From Planctomyces sp. (GTDB lineage: Bacteria > Planctomycetota > Planctomycetia > Planctomycetales > Planctomycetaceae): DNA of 47,384 nt. The notes under the pieces are model-generated. The model was not told the origin of the DNA, made no database searches, and saw nothing but the letters and a program-made list of their open reading frames with translations. Where the stretch lies: NCBI GenBank assembly GCA_002702685.1, contig PABD01000101.1:1-47384 (forward strand). Direction: 5' to 3'. The position numbers and the translations under genes were made by a program. How positions within the stretch are numbered: position 1 is the stretch's first letter; the number at the start of each line of letters is the position of its first letter. Of the stretch, positions 11,960 to 21,901 are shown in pieces.

Positions 11960-12106
11960 CACTCCGGTTCGAGGCCGTAGACCCCATCCTGAAACCCAGT
12001 GGTGGCTGTTTTTAAATCAAAAATGCGAACTTCGATACCATCCATCAGCAGGTTTCAGGATCACTGAAAACAGAACAACCCTTCTTGCGATCCGCAGGAG
12101 TTCAAC

Positions 12107-13573
12107 ATGGACTTATTCGACGAACACGTCTTACGCGAAACCCGGCGTCAGTTTATCGGCCGCACGGCGACCGGAATCGGCACCGCCGCGCTCGCGTCGT
12201 TGCTCAATCCCCGGCTCTTTGCGGAGACAACGCTGCCCAAGGCCGATGGCCTGACCGGCGTGTTGCCCGGTTTCCATCACGCGCCCAAAGCGAAACGGGT
12301 CATTTATCTCTTCATGTCCGGAGCGCCCTCGCAACTGGATATGTGGGATTATAAGCCCAATCTGCAGGAGATGTTCGACAAGGACCTCCCGGATTCCATC
12401 CGCATGGGTCAGCGCATCACGACCATGACCTCAGGCCAGTCCCGGTTGCCTGTCGCGCCGACGATGTTCAACTTCCAGCAACACGGCGAAACGGGAACCT
12501 GGGTCAGTGAGCTTCTCCCGCATACCGCCGGTGTAGTTGACGACCTTGCGGTGATCAAAACGGTCAATACCGAAGCGATCAACCATGACCCGGCCATCAC
12601 CTACATCCAGACCGGTTCCCAACTTCCGGGACGCCCCAGCCTGGGCGCCTGGTTGTCCTACGGACTCGGCAGCATGAATCAGGATCTCCCCGAGTTCGTC
12701 GTGTTGAACTCGACCTGGAGCGCGAAACGCGACGCGCAGGCGCTCTACAACAGGCTCTGGGGAGCGGGATTCCTGCCATCGAAACATCAGGGGGTGGCAC
12801 TTCGCTCAACGGGCGATCCGGTGCTATATCTCTCGAACCCGCAGGGCGTGAACAGCCAGACGCGCCGTCGCATGCTCGACTCGCTCGCCGCGCTCAACGA
12901 GAAAAAGTTCGAGGAAGTCGGCGATCCCGAAATCAACGCCCGAATCTCTCAGTATGAGATGGCGTTCCGGATGCAGAGTTCGGTGCCCGATCTCGTCGAC
13001 ATCAAAGAAGAACCCCAGCACATTCTCGATCTGTATGGTCCCGACGTGCATAAACCGGGGACCTTCGCCTACAACTGCCTGCTCGCGCGCCGCCTGGCGG
13101 AACGCAACGTTCGGTTTACGCAGGTCTTTATTCGCGGTTGGGACCAGCACGGCAGCCTGCCGCGGGATATCCGCCTGCAGTGCGGAGACATCGACCAGGC
13201 CTGTGCGGCGCTTGTTAGCGACCTCAAACAGCGTGGCATGCTGGAGGATACGCTGGTGGTCTGGGGGGGCGAGTTCGGCCGAACCGTCTATTCGCAGGGA
13301 ACCCTGTCCAAAGACAACTACGGACGCGACCATCATCCCCGTTGCTATACCATGTGGATGGCAGGGGCCGGAGTGAAGAGTGGCATTACATACGGTGAGA
13401 CAGACGACTTCAGCTACAACGTCGTCAAAGACCCCGTCCACATTCACGATCTGAATGCGACCATGCTGCACCTGTTAGGCATCGATCACGAACGCCTGAC
13501 CTATCGGTTCCAGGGACGTGAATTCCGCCTGACCGACGTGCACGGCAACATCGTCGAAGGATTGCTTTCCTGA
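12107..13573 (+). CDS. DUF1501 family Tat-exported protein
   Basis: The 488-residue protein has a twin-arginine motif (TRRQFIG, about residues 12-18) followed by a short hydrophobic segment. The start is supported by AGGAG 6 nt before the ATG. Family blocks include [18 protein letters not shown], the [20 protein letters not shown] segment, and EFGRT with [18 protein letters not shown]1501 proteins are sulfatase/phosphatase-like in fold and partner DUF1549/DUF1553 proteins, here the gene immediately upstream. The copy differs strongly in sequence from the one at 3256-4635, so the two cassettes are not a recent duplication. Activity is unproven. Confidence 0.94.
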   Translation: MDLFDEHVLRETRRQFIGRTATGIGTAALASLLNPRLFAETTLPKADGLTGVLPGFHHAPKAKRVIYLFMSGAPSQLDMWDYKPNLQEMFDKDLPDSIRMGQRITTMTSGQSRLPVAPTMFNFQQHGETGTWVSELLPHTAGVVDDLAVIKTVNTEAINHDPAITYIQTGSQLPGRPSLGAWLSYGLGSMNQDLPEFVVLNSTWSAKRDAQALYNRLWGAGFLPSKHQGVALRSTGDPVLYLSNPQGVNSQTRRRMLDSLAALNEKKFEEVGDPEINARISQYEMAFRMQSSVPDLVDIKEEPQHILDLYGPDVHKPGTFAYNCLLARRLAERNVRFTQVFIRGWDQHGSLPRDIRLQCGDIDQACAALVSDLKQRGMLEDTLVVWGGEFGRTVYSQGTLSKDNYGRDHHPRCYTMWMAGAGVKSGITYGETDDFSYNVVKDPVHIHDLNATMLHLLGIDHERLTYRFQGREFRLTDVHGNIVEGLLS

Positions 13574-13845
13574 TAGGGAACGCGTCACACTTGGCAGCAG
13601 CCGCATCTCATTGACATCGATGGGAATGCCGGAGAGACGGTGCGCGTGGCATCATCAGAATGCGTACGTGCTGACAGGTTTCTTCAACAGGCTTGCTGGA
13701 GAAGAATCGTTCCGAGAGGAACCGTAACGCCGCAGGCACATTGCTGGCTGTCTTATTCGCGACAACCGGAGCGGCATTACCGGACCCGCTTCATCAACAT
13801 CTTGTGAGAGCAGTCTTCAGCGCAGTATCACTCTTAAACGCAGTA

Positions 13846-14046
13846 TCAGTTCGTGGGTTCCACGGTACCTTGATGCGCGTCTGTTTCGCGTTGAATCGCT
13901 TCGTAGACTTCTTCCCGGTGGACGGTCACGTCTTTCGGGGCATCGATACCTAAACGAACTTTGTCACCACGGATGTCAATCACCATCAGGGTGATCTTGT
14001 CACCGATGATGATTTTTTCGTCCTTTTTACGGCTGAGAACAAGCAT
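13846..14046 (-). CDS. csrA: Carbon storage regulator CsrA
   Basis: A 66-residue CsrA/RsmA homologue beginning MLVLSRKKDEKIIIGD, with the core VRLGIDAPKDVTVHREEVYE. CsrA dimers bind ANGGA sites in mRNA leaders and repress or stabilise translation. AAGGA sits 7 nt before the ATG as its ribosome-binding site, inside a sequence resembling the CsrA consensus. In many bacteria csrA neighbours flagellar genes and fliW; none is visible here. The C-terminal tail after the core is short and polar. Confidence 0.96.
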   Translation of the reverse strand: MLVLSRKKDEKIIIGDKITLMVIDIRGDKVRLGIDAPKDVTVHREEVYEAIQRETDAHQGTVEPTN

Positions 14047-14050
14047 TGGC

Positions 14051-14062
14051 CGGTCCTTGCAC
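14051..14062 (-). promoter_or_regulatory. Candidate CsrA-binding site over the csrA ribosome-binding site
   Basis: On the minus strand the leader reads GTGCAAGGACCG directly before csrA. It agrees with the known CsrA consensus (RUACARGGAUGU) at GU, CA, A and GGA, and the AAGGA is the Shine-Dalgarno sequence. CsrA repressing its own translation is known in other bacteria; here it is inference. Confidence 0.45.
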
Positions 14063-14079
14063 TTGCGGGTAAGGGATTG

Positions 14080-14102
14080 GAGTTTGAATACACGTCAAAC
14101 TC
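14080..14102. promoter_or_regulatory. Perfect 8-bp palindrome upstream of csrA
   Basis: GAGTTTGA at 14080-14087 and TCAAACTC at 14095-14102 form a perfect inverted repeat with a 7-nt centre, 34 bp upstream of the csrA start. It may be an operator or a leader hairpin. Confidence 0.4.
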
Positions 14103-14303
14103 TACACCCGCAATCAAGCTGAAGGGGCGCAAAACTCCAAAGAAAGCCGTATTGGGCGGGCCACTTGTAGCGACTCTGTCTATTGACGCAATCAGGCAAG
14201 CCTCCGCCCCGGGGCCGCAGCGCACAGGCGTGAGCAATCTAATACCGGTTGTAGCGGCGGAACCATCTGTTCCAAATTTAACGAACGTCAACTGAGTCTT
14301 GAA

Positions 14304-15149
14304 TCACCGATCACCATGGGGTGTGATCGCAATCTCGTCACCCACTTTCAGGATCAACTGGGGATAGATTGTGGTCGGAGCCATCAGTTCGTCCGTGTTT
14401 AATATTGTATTAAGAGCGAGACGAAAATAATGGTCGAATCTCTCTCGCTCCGCCCATTCGGGCAAGGTTCGTTCGCGCTCGGTCCTGAAAGTTTTCGCAA
14501 ACCCCGCAATCGTTTCGCCCGTCTCGGGATGGCGAGTGGGGACAACACACCGCGCACACGGATTCATTCCGAGGAAGGGGATACGCCCAATCGTAAATGG
14601 GATTCCCTGTTCCCTGTCCGCCGTATAGAGCTGGTCCTCCCAGAACGCGGGCACATCATCGATTTCCAGATTCGCCCGAAACCGTAACCAGGTCTCTTCG
14701 TAAGGGAGCCCCCCGAACCAGTCGCTGACTGTTTTAAGCGACGCACTGGAGACAAGAGTCGGTCCACCCAGTTCAAGGTCGTCCGGGAAGCCGGGATTAC
14801 CCGGTGGCTCAGCAACTGCCGGATTGGGATACAAAGTCACTCGGTATCCGAAGAATTCTTTCAAATAGGATTCCGTAACTACATCTGAAATCTCAGGATC
14901 CTCAACCCAATCCACTACCAGTTCACCGAGGTGTGAATCCAGAGTCAGACCTTCTTTTCCGAATTGCGTGAGACGAAGATGATGCACCTTCGGTTCTCGC
15001 TTGCCGTTCACGAACTTGTTCTGTTCATCCCAAAGCGCAAAACAGCGATCATTCTCGAGCGCCCCCGATTCCAATACCTTTACTTCGTCCACATAGATGG
15101 GGTTAAGTGACTTCACGGGATAAATGGCGATTCGACTGAGACGGGGCAT
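14304..15149 (-). CDS. MOSC domain protein
   Basis: The 281-residue protein has an N-terminal MOSC beta-barrel domain (PRLSRIAIYPVKSLNPI) and a C-terminal MOSC domain with the conserved NPCARCVVPTRHPETGE block, including the cysteine. MOSC domains handle sulfur transfer to the molybdenum cofactor or act in Moco enzymes such as YcbX and mARC. Here the enzyme lacks a C-terminal ferredoxin domain, as in YcbX-like short forms. I chose the ATG at 15149, which has GAGG about 10 nt upstream; a TTG start at 15176 would add nine residues. The neighbouring gene upstream encodes a molybdopterin-domain protein, which supports a shared Moco role. Confidence 0.88.
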   Translation of the reverse strand: MPRLSRIAIYPVKSLNPIYVDEVKVLESGALENDRCFALWDEQNKFVNGKREPKVHHLRLTQFGKEGLTLDSHLGELVVDWVEDPEISDVVTESYLKEFFGYRVTLYPNPAVAEPPGNPGFPDDLELGGPTLVSSASLKTVSDWFGGLPYEETWLRFRANLEIDDVPAFWEDQLYTADREQGIPFTIGRIPFLGMNPCARCVVPTRHPETGETIAGFAKTFRTERERTLPEWAERERFDHYFRLALNTILNTDELMAPTTIYPQLILKVGDEIAITPHGDR

Positions 15150-15224
15150 CAACGCAACCTCGGCCTTCTGGTTCAAATTTGGAAAGCGGGCCTCGCAATC
15201 AAAGGAATGTCAACCGGCATCGCG

Positions 15225-15656
15225 TCAGCGCGTATCGGCACCGGGTCCACGGCTGTATTCGATCCGGTCTACGAATTTGACATTCGCGCAGGCATCGAGT
15301 TCGGCGGTTTTGCACGGGGCGGCATTTTCAATGAGAAAACGAAACGGGCCACCCCGTTCGGCGGTCAGGGGCGCGGCATTCTGCTCGTAAACCAGTAATC
15401 CCACATCACGAACAGCTTCCATCGGCAAACTGGCGGCGAAACCATCCCGGGACGCGTGCAATGTAATATGAGTCGCACCTTCTGTGGGAGGAAAAGCATC
15501 CAGTAGCGCAGACAGGCGGATCGCCGCGCCTTCGCGACCCGGAACTACCGTCGCGAGATCACGTACCTGCCACGCTTCCGGTAACTGGCTCAATTCCGTG
15601 GCCGTCAGCTGGACTGGTTCCCCGATCGTACCGCAGATGGTGAGTGATGAACTCAT
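15225..15656 (-). CDS. Small molybdopterin-oxidoreductase-like (sulfite oxidase fold) protein
   Basis: The 143-residue protein resembles a stand-alone oxidoreductase molybdopterin-binding domain (SUOX/YedY fold): LTATELSQLP, IRLSALLDAF, ITLHASRDGFAASLP, GGPFRFLIENA and the closing NVKFVDRIEY are all in family order. The position where YedY-like enzymes have the molybdenum-ligating cysteine appears to be occupied by another residue (VRDLATVVPG), so the protein may not bind an active cofactor. The ATG at 15656 is preferred because GGGAG lies just upstream; the frame extends to 15722. The MOSC gene follows 75 bp downstream. Confidence 0.78.
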   Translation of the reverse strand: MSSSLTICGTIGEPVQLTATELSQLPEAWQVRDLATVVPGREGAAIRLSALLDAFPPTEGATHITLHASRDGFAASLPMEAVRDVGLLVYEQNAAPLTAERGGPFRFLIENAAPCKTAELDACANVKFVDRIEYSRGPGADTR

Positions 15657-16286
15657 GGAGTGCTCCCGCCCCGAACGTCTGGTGATGGCAGTAACCAACT
15701 CAAAACGGTTATTTTCCCCCAAGAGTACCGGCTTCTGTCGAAGAAGTCACCGCCCGAGGATGGTGTCTTTTGTTCAGGTATTTTCGCGGCGCGCAAAAAA
15801 TAACTCTCAAGAGGTACCACTGTTTCAAATTCGGAATAGGCTGTGAAGCGTTGGGGAACTGTGCAGCAAATGGGTCAGGCTGCATTTCAGCAGGAGTCCG
15901 AATTCAAATCAGCTTAAAAGTACCACTTGAGAGTTAGGCTGGGTATCCTCGCTGCCCTGAGGCAGTTTTATACGATGTTAGCGTTCCAAGTTTGCCTTAG
16001 AACGGAGGAATTAATATGCAGCCGCCGTGCCGAACTTAAGTAGAATCTCGAAAAAGGCCAAAAACGGCCGTAAAACCACCTAAGTTAACGCGTGGCGCCG
16101 AAATGTGTCGACGATTTCCAGTTTTCGGCGCTTGTTTCGGCGCTTGCGGGCGCCCAAAAGTTGAAAAATCGGCGCACCGAAGTATAGAATCATTCAAGAT
16201 TTCGCTCCGGATCGGCGCGACTTGGGACGCAGTTCGCCCCTGTCATCGCCGCAGTTCGGTATTCTCCAGTTTCACATGGGCGATTC
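15657..16286. other. Intergenic region with a MITE-like element
   Basis: A 630-bp space before the sigma-54 activator. It holds the inverted-repeat element at 15801-15936 and, near 16050-16070, a short GGCC/GGCC hairpin. Near 16120-16150 CGGCGCTTG is directly repeated. No coding frame is supported. The promoter of the downstream gene is not obvious. Confidence 0.5.
15801..15936. mobile_element. MITE-like inverted-repeat element, 136 bp
   Basis: Terminal arms TAACTCTCAAGAGGTAC (15801-15817) and GTACCACTTGAGAGTTA (15920-15936) are inverted repeats matching 16 of 17 bp. A second internal pair, AATTCGGA (15828-15835) and TCCGAATT (15897-15904), is perfect. Both ends start with TA, as expected if the element duplicated a TA target like IS630/Tc1-type elements. 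It codes for nothing. Identity as a non-autonomous element is inference; an alternative is a long structured RNA or terminator. Confidence 0.55.
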
Positions 16287-19200
16287 ATGGCTCCTCAAGA
16301 TACCACTTCTTCATCGGCACGCCGCATTTTCATGTCCCTCGCGGGAGGTGCCGTACTTTTATATGTGGTGATCGCCCTGGGCTATGTCGCAACCTCTCCC
16401 GATTTGCGGCTCCGATTTCTGCTGCTGGATGAGGGAGAGGGGCCGATCAGCGGGATGCAGATTCGCGAAATCCTCTTCGAGACCGAGGATGCGAATGGAG
16501 ATGTCGACCCCGGTCGGACGTCGGTGCTTTGGGGAGCGACGCCGGAGAAAGGGGATTGGCTGCAAACGGTCGACGGACGCACGATCGAAAACTTTTATGA
16601 CTACAGCGATGTCATGGCCCAGCTCTATCACGCCGGGCCGAGAGAGAAAAAGGCGTCGAACTATCCGGCCCCCCTCGAAGCGAGCACAGCGGGAAGCGCC
16701 TCTTCCGGAAGAGAACCGGTCGAAATCGATTTCTTCCGCGATCAGGACCGGAAGACGATTCTCAAGAGCCAGTTACAACTGCAATCGGTCCCGTTCAGCG
16801 AGATGTTAATGACTCTGCTATGGGTCTTCGTGCAGATTGGGATTTTTGCCATCGCGGCCCTGGCTGCCTGGTATCGGCCGTACGACCGGGCGTCCCACCT
16901 CTTCTACGCGATGATGATCTGTATGCTCGGCGCCTCGGTCGGAACATTTTACTGGTGGATTCTCTTCACCCGCCTCTGGCTGATGGTGCCTTTCGTGATC
17001 TGCGCCGCATTGTTGCCGGCGGTGGCACTGCATTTCTTTCTGGTTTATCCCCACCCCAAACGTATTATTCGCCGCTGGCCCGGCGTGTTGCTGGCCGGAA
17101 TTTACGTCATCCCCGCTGTTTCGTCCGCCCTCTTTCTCAGTCTCTGGATGTACGGTTACTGGGTCCATTTCCAACCAGCGGAAGTGACCACGGCGTTCAA
17201 TGTGGTGGAAGTGCTCGGGTGGGTGCGGACGACGATTTACAGTTACGTCGGCATCGCGACCCTGTACTTCCTCTGCATTCTCGCCGCGCTGACGGTCAGT
17301 TTCTTCACCACGCGCAATCCGCTGGAGAAAAACCAGGTCCGCGTCATCCTCGGTGTAGGGCTTGTCTCAACGCTGATGCTCGGTGCGGCGCTCTGGCTGG
17401 CGACATTCGATAAAGATCAATTTGCCCACGGCAAAGCGCCTGTGCTCAGCTTCCTCGCGAGTATCTTTTTCATGGTCGCGTATTGCGTGGGTATTGTGCG
17501 TTACAAATTGAAGGTCATTAACGAAGTCATCAACCGAAGCGCGCTTTATTACCTGATGAGCTTTCTGCTCACCGTCAGCTTCGGGTTGGTAGTGGCGTTG
17601 ATGGGGCAGATCATTCAATTGCTCGGTATTTCCATCCGCAGTGATCAACTGGTCGTCTTTACTTCGGTACTACTGGTTCCGATCGTGATTGCACTTCTGC
17701 TGCGCGACCGCGTGCAGCGGATGCTCGATCGGCGTTTCTTCCGCGAGAAGTATCAGCTCGATAAGGCGCTGCGCCGCATGAACCGGATGATGGACCGCGT
17801 GGTGGAGCCACAGTCGGTGACAGAGTTGATGCTCGGTTCCATCGTGGAAGTGCTGAACGTTAAGGATGCCTCCCTTTACCTGCGCATGCATCCGGGAAGT
17901 CCGTTCAAGCTGATCGGCGCCGAAGGTTCGGAGTTACGGACGATGCAGTTCACTCTGGATGGCGAAATCGAAGAGTCACTCGAACGGGAAGGAAGCGCGC
18001 AGCGGGTGATGGCGGGCACGCGCAGTGAGATCACCCCCGTCCAGAACCTGCTCAGGGAACTGAATGCGCATCTGATTCATGTCGTGGACCTAGGTCGCGA
18101 TGGGAAAGCAATCGTGGCCCTCGGCAGCAAGAAGAACTCGGGTGCCTTCACTGCGGAAGACCTGACCTTTATCGAAGCCCTCGCGCAGATTTCGAACATC
18201 GCGCTTCACGGGGCGAAGCTGCATCAGGATCTGAGTCGCCTGAATGATGACCTCAAACTGAAGGTCGAAAAAATATCATCGCAGGAACGGCAGATCATGA
18301 TGATGCAGGCGGAACTCGCGATCAGTCGTGAAGAACATAAGATGACGCGCCTGCAGGCGCAGCCTCCGCAGGATGATTCACTGCAGCGCGGGGCGATCAT
18401 CGGGAACAGTCCCGCCACCATCCAGGTCTTGCAGACAGTCAAGAAGGTCGCGGACAGCACCTCGTCCGTTCTGGTACTGGGAGAAAGTGGCACGGGTAAA
18501 GAATTGCTCGCCCGCGTCATTCATGAAAACAGTGCGCGCCGGGACAAGCCACTCGTCAGTGTCCACTGCGCCGCACTCTCCGCGGGTCTGCTGGAGAGCG
18601 AACTCTTCGGTCATGTGAAGGGAGCCTTCACCGGCGCTCACAAAGATAAAATCGGCCGATTCGAAGCCGCCCATGGCGGGACGCTCTTCCTGGATGAGAT
18701 CGGTGATATATCGCTCGAAACCCAGATCAAGTTGTTACGCGTTCTGCAGGAGCGGAAGTTCGAACCGGTGGGGGGATCGCGAACGGTGGAGGTCGATGTT
18801 CGTCTGGTGACGGCGACACACCAGAACCTCGAACGGTTGATCGAAGAAGGTAAGTTCCGCGAAGACTTGTACTACCGGCTCAACGTGATCAGTATCTCTC
18901 TGCCACCGCTGCGGGAGCGTATGGAAGACATCTACGAGCTATCGCTGCATTTCCTCGAGAAGTCCCGCAAGAAAACGGGCAAAGAAGTAACCGGGTTCGA
19001 CGAGGCGGTATTGGCGCGACTGGTGAATTATCCCTGGCCCGGTAATATTCGTGAACTCGAAAACGTGGTGGAACGAGCGGTCGTCATGGCGGATTCAGAG
19101 GTTATTCAGCTCAAGGATCTTCCGCGCGTGCTGCAGCAGCACGTTCCGACCAGCTCGCCTGCTTACAAACCGCTGCCGATCCCCACCGCGAGTCATGGCC

Positions 19201-19394
19201 TGCTGGAAGCCCCTCGCATCGAAGAGTCGAACGGCGGTCGCTGGCCCCAGGCGAAGGAGTTGGCGGATGAGCAGGAGCGGGAAATGCTGATGAGCGCCTT
19301 GACCCAGGCGGGTGGGAACAAAGCGAGCGCCGCCCGGTTGTTGGGGATGCCCCGCAGTACGTTCTACAGTCGGCTGAAGAAGTACGAATCGTAA
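16287..19394 (+). CDS. Membrane-anchored sigma-54-dependent transcriptional activator
   Basis: The protein has 1035 residues. TM1 lies at about 16-36. A PDZ-like extracytoplasmic segment follows, with [18 protein letters not shown] at 83-100. About nine hydrophobic helices fill 172-473. A GAF domain covers about 505-645 and a short coiled coil about 645-690. The AAA+ domain has Walker A GESGTGKE (732-739), the sigma-54 contact loop GAFTGA (779-784), Walker [12 protein letters not shown] (797-807) and the LPPLRER and [11 protein letters not shown] blocks. A Fis-type helix-turn-helix closes the protein ([22 protein letters not shown]). It should remodel RNA polymerase-sigma-54 from the inner face of the membrane in response to an envelope signal. 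No kinase or target operon is adjacent. Membrane-integral activators of this size are uncommon. Confidence 0.95.
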   Translation: MAPQDTTSSSARRIFMSLAGGAVLLYVVIALGYVATSPDLRLRFLLLDEGEGPISGMQIREILFETEDANGDVDPGRTSVLWGATPEKGDWLQTVDGRTIENFYDYSDVMAQLYHAGPREKKASNYPAPLEASTAGSASSGREPVEIDFFRDQDRKTILKSQLQLQSVPFSEMLMTLLWVFVQIGIFAIAALAAWYRPYDRASHLFYAMMICMLGASVGTFYWWILFTRLWLMVPFVICAALLPAVALHFFLVYPHPKRIIRRWPGVLLAGIYVIPAVSSALFLSLWMYGYWVHFQPAEVTTAFNVVEVLGWVRTTIYSYVGIATLYFLCILAALTVSFFTTRNPLEKNQVRVILGVGLVSTLMLGAALWLATFDKDQFAHGKAPVLSFLASIFFMVAYCVGIVRYKLKVINEVINRSALYYLMSFLLTVSFGLVVALMGQIIQLLGISIRSDQLVVFTSVLLVPIVIALLLRDRVQRMLDRRFFREKYQLDKALRRMNRMMDRVVEPQSVTELMLGSIVEVLNVKDASLYLRMHPGSPFKLIGAEGSELRTMQFTLDGEIEESLEREGSAQRVMAGTRSEITPVQNLLRELNAHLIHVVDLGRDGKAIVALGSKKNSGAFTAEDLTFIEALAQISNIALHGAKLHQDLSRLNDDLKLKVEKISSQERQIMMMQAELAISREEHKMTRLQAQPPQDDSLQRGAIIGNSPATIQVLQTVKKVADSTSSVLVLGESGTGKELLARVIHENSARRDKPLVSVHCAALSAGLLESELFGHVKGAFTGAHKDKIGRFEAAHGGTLFLDEIGDISLETQIKLLRVLQERKFEPVGGSRTVEVDVRLVTATHQNLERLIEEGKFREDLYYRLNVISISLPPLRERMEDIYELSLHFLEKSRKKTGKEVTGFDEAVLARLVNYPWPGNIRELENVVERAVVMADSEVIQLKDLPRVLQQHVPTSSPAYKPLPIPTASHGLLEAPRIEESNGGRWPQAKELADEQEREMLMSALTQAGGNKASAARLLGMPRSTFYSRLKKYES

Positions 19395-19705
19395 CGCCGA
19401 CCGGAGCTGACCGGGGAGCCGCAACGGGATGGAGTGGGTTTGTTCCTCTGGCCCATCGCCTGCTTGATCGTCATAATTGGTATGATCGATCTATGCTTAC
19501 TTAAGAGATTTACCCCGTCGCCGCGGGGGAAGTTGACTCAATCGCCCGGCGAGCTAGCTTTCCTTAGCCATTGCGCGCCCGTTTTCATCAGGTACCGGAT
19601 GAGGAATTGAGCGAATGGTATGAGTGGACAGAACCCCCATCTCCCGGAAAGTACGGCGAGTCGATCTTCACCGCCGGTCGTTTCCCTTAGCTGATCGAAG
19701 TTAAC
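19395..19705. other. Intergenic region before the HD/GGDEF gene
   Basis: A 311-bp gap with no supported gene. A loose promoter-like pair is TTGACT at 19533-19538 and TAGCTT at 19555-19560 with a 16-bp spacer. A partly self-complementary stretch (ATCGTCATA..TATGATCGAT) lies near 19468-19490. Confidence 0.4.
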
Positions 19706-21901
19706 ATGACCAATCAACTTGCCGCCATGGATTCTCTGTTTGCCAATACAGCAGAGATGGTTGCCGGACACACGAACGCCAATGTCGCTGTCCGTCGTTC
19801 GGGAAGCTCTTCCGAATTGCTGACGCTGTTTCTGCTCGCGGCAATGGGGAATCCGGGATTCGATCGCGACGCGGGCCGCAATCTGGGAATCAGCGGCGAT
19901 AAAAAGCCTTCGGAGAAAAATGACACTCCGGAGGTCTCCAAAACACTGCTCCGCGTTCTGCTCGCGGCGCTGCGTTCTTACGATCCGTATATTTACACGC
20001 ACTCCCAGCGCGTCGCCCTTCTGGCCACGGGTATCGCGAACAAACTGGGCTGGTCAGAAACACAACAGCGCGAACTGGAAGTGGCTGCGCTGCTGCATGA
20101 CTTCGGCAAGATTTCCGTTCCGCAGCACATTCTGAATAAACCGGGCCGCCTCAATTCGATCGAACGCGAAATTATCAGCCGGCATTTGTACAACGGAACC
20201 TGCCTGCTGCGCGCCGTCCATATTCCCGTCTCAATCGTGAACATGATCGTCGATGCCGAACGGGCGCAGATCATGAAAAACCTGATTAGGAACGTCTCTC
20301 AATACGGCACCAGTATCGGCTCCCGGATTCTTTCAGTTGCCGATGCCTATGATTCTCTCCGCTGCAATCAGGTGTATCGCTCAGGAAAATCGCACGCTGA
20401 CGTTATGCAGATCCTCGAGGAGCAATCGACTACGCGCTTTGACAGTTCGGTTGTTTCTGCGCTGAAGCGTTGGGTCGAAGAGGATGCCACCCCGCGGATG
20501 ATCTATGAAAACGAAACCAGTCAGGAGATCCCGCCCGAGACGACCGGTGACAAACTGGAGACTGTCCTTGCGGAACGAAACATCCATCAGATCATGCAGT
20601 ACCTCGTCTGTCTCGATGAGCATTACAGCGGCTTCTACCTGGTCGATCACAAGATGGACATTGTTCTCTGGAGCCAGGGAATGCACCAGATCACCGGAAA
20701 GCCGGCGGATGAATTGATCCAGACCGACTGGAAGCCGGAGTTGCTGAATTATTTCAACGAAAAACGGAAGCGGATCGGTCTGGAAGATCAGGCAATGCTG
20801 CTGGCGCATTCTACGAAGAAATCGGTCCTCAGCACCTACTACCGGATGAACGATCACGAACAACTCGACGAGTACGAAGTTCAATCGCTGCCGATTCTGA
20901 ATGAGAAAAATCAGCTGCTCGGTGTTCTGGAAATCCTATTCAATCAGGAGAAGGTACGAAACGCCGGTGGCGACGAGATGCAGCAGTTGAAACTGGCCGC
21001 AACTCGGGACGCGCTGACAAAGATTCCCAACCGGGGCGAACTGGAGACTCGACTGCAGGCGATGTGGCAGCAGTTTGATAAACGGGGCTCGAAAGAAATC
21101 TTCAGCGCGATATTCCTCGACGTGGACTACTTCAAATCGATCAATGATTCGCATGGTCACGCGGTCGGGGACCGCGTGTTGATTGATCTCGCCCGGTTGC
21201 TGGAAGCCGAAACCTATTCCGGAGAAATCGTGGGCCGGTACGGTGGCGAAGAGTTCGTCGTCCTCTGTCCGAACACTGATCTCGATATGGCGGTACAGAA
21301 GGCGAATCGCTTCCGACTTGCGATCGAGCATGCTTCCATCGGCGGATTACCGCACGCGGCGGTGACTTCCTCGTTCGGCGTGGCGCAGATTGAAAAAGGC
21401 GATGTCGTTTCCGATGTGGTCCGCCGTGCCGACAAGGCACTTTATCAGGCGAAGGAAACCGGACGAAACAGAGTCTGCTCACTCACGAGACAGGAACAGG
21501 ATCTTGACCTCGTCGATGTCAGCAAACAGAAAGCGAAACATGCTGAGTCGTTTGTCTACGAGCAGAAGCTGACCGCCTGCACCAGTTCAGACATGATCAT
21601 TTACAAACTGCGCGCGTTTCTGGAAGCGAATCAGGCGGTGCTGAAAGATGCTGATTCGGAACACGTCCGGATGCGTGTGGGGCGGGCCGGACTGCTCTCG
21701 GGTTGGGGCAAGGCACCCGAACGTCAGCCGGTCGAATTGCTGCTGCAGTTCCAGAAGGGAACGCGAAAGCAGGGGGCTCACAATGTGGCCGAGATTCAGG
21801 TCACAGTGAAGCCTGTAGAGAAGCCGCCGACCGTCGCAAAGTTCCAGACTCGGGCCGCACAGGTGGTACGCAGCCTTCGGGAATACCTCGCTGTAACGTA
21901 A
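19706..21901 (+). CDS. Degenerate HD-GYP / PAS / GGDEF diguanylate cyclase
   Basis: The 731-residue cytoplasmic protein joins three modules. An HD domain covers about 85-260 with H99, HDFGK at 131-135, H160 and the ILSVADAYDSL block. The HHE..GYP loop of true HD-GYP phosphodiesterases is replaced by DAERAQIMKNLIRN. A PAS-like domain spans about 290-410. A GGDEF domain covers about 425-590 with an intact GGEEF at 513-517, so c-di-GMP synthesis is likely. The inhibitory I-site RxxD is absent; that position reads YSGE. A C-terminal region of about 130 residues with no domain I recognise follows. It lies after the sigma-54 activator on the same strand, 311 bp away. Phosphodiesterase activity is doubtful. 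Confidence 0.92.
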   Translation: MTNQLAAMDSLFANTAEMVAGHTNANVAVRRSGSSSELLTLFLLAAMGNPGFDRDAGRNLGISGDKKPSEKNDTPEVSKTLLRVLLAALRSYDPYIYTHSQRVALLATGIANKLGWSETQQRELEVAALLHDFGKISVPQHILNKPGRLNSIEREIISRHLYNGTCLLRAVHIPVSIVNMIVDAERAQIMKNLIRNVSQYGTSIGSRILSVADAYDSLRCNQVYRSGKSHADVMQILEEQSTTRFDSSVVSALKRWVEEDATPRMIYENETSQEIPPETTGDKLETVLAERNIHQIMQYLVCLDEHYSGFYLVDHKMDIVLWSQGMHQITGKPADELIQTDWKPELLNYFNEKRKRIGLEDQAMLLAHSTKKSVLSTYYRMNDHEQLDEYEVQSLPILNEKNQLLGVLEILFNQEKVRNAGGDEMQQLKLAATRDALTKIPNRGELETRLQAMWQQFDKRGSKEIFSAIFLDVDYFKSINDSHGHAVGDRVLIDLARLLEAETYSGEIVGRYGGEEFVVLCPNTDLDMAVQKANRFRLAIEHASIGGLPHAAVTSSFGVAQIEKGDVVSDVVRRADKALYQAKETGRNRVCSLTRQEQDLDLVDVSKQKAKHAESFVYEQKLTACTSSDMIIYKLRAFLEANQAVLKDADSEHVRMRVGRAGLLSGWGKAPERQPVELLLQFQKGTRKQGAHNVAEIQVTVKPVEKPPTVAKFQTRAAQVVRSLREYLAVT

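Noticed and set aside
14077-14295. 72-codon plus-strand frame opposite the csrA leader
   Set aside because: It overlaps the csrA promoter and leader region and has no family similarity.
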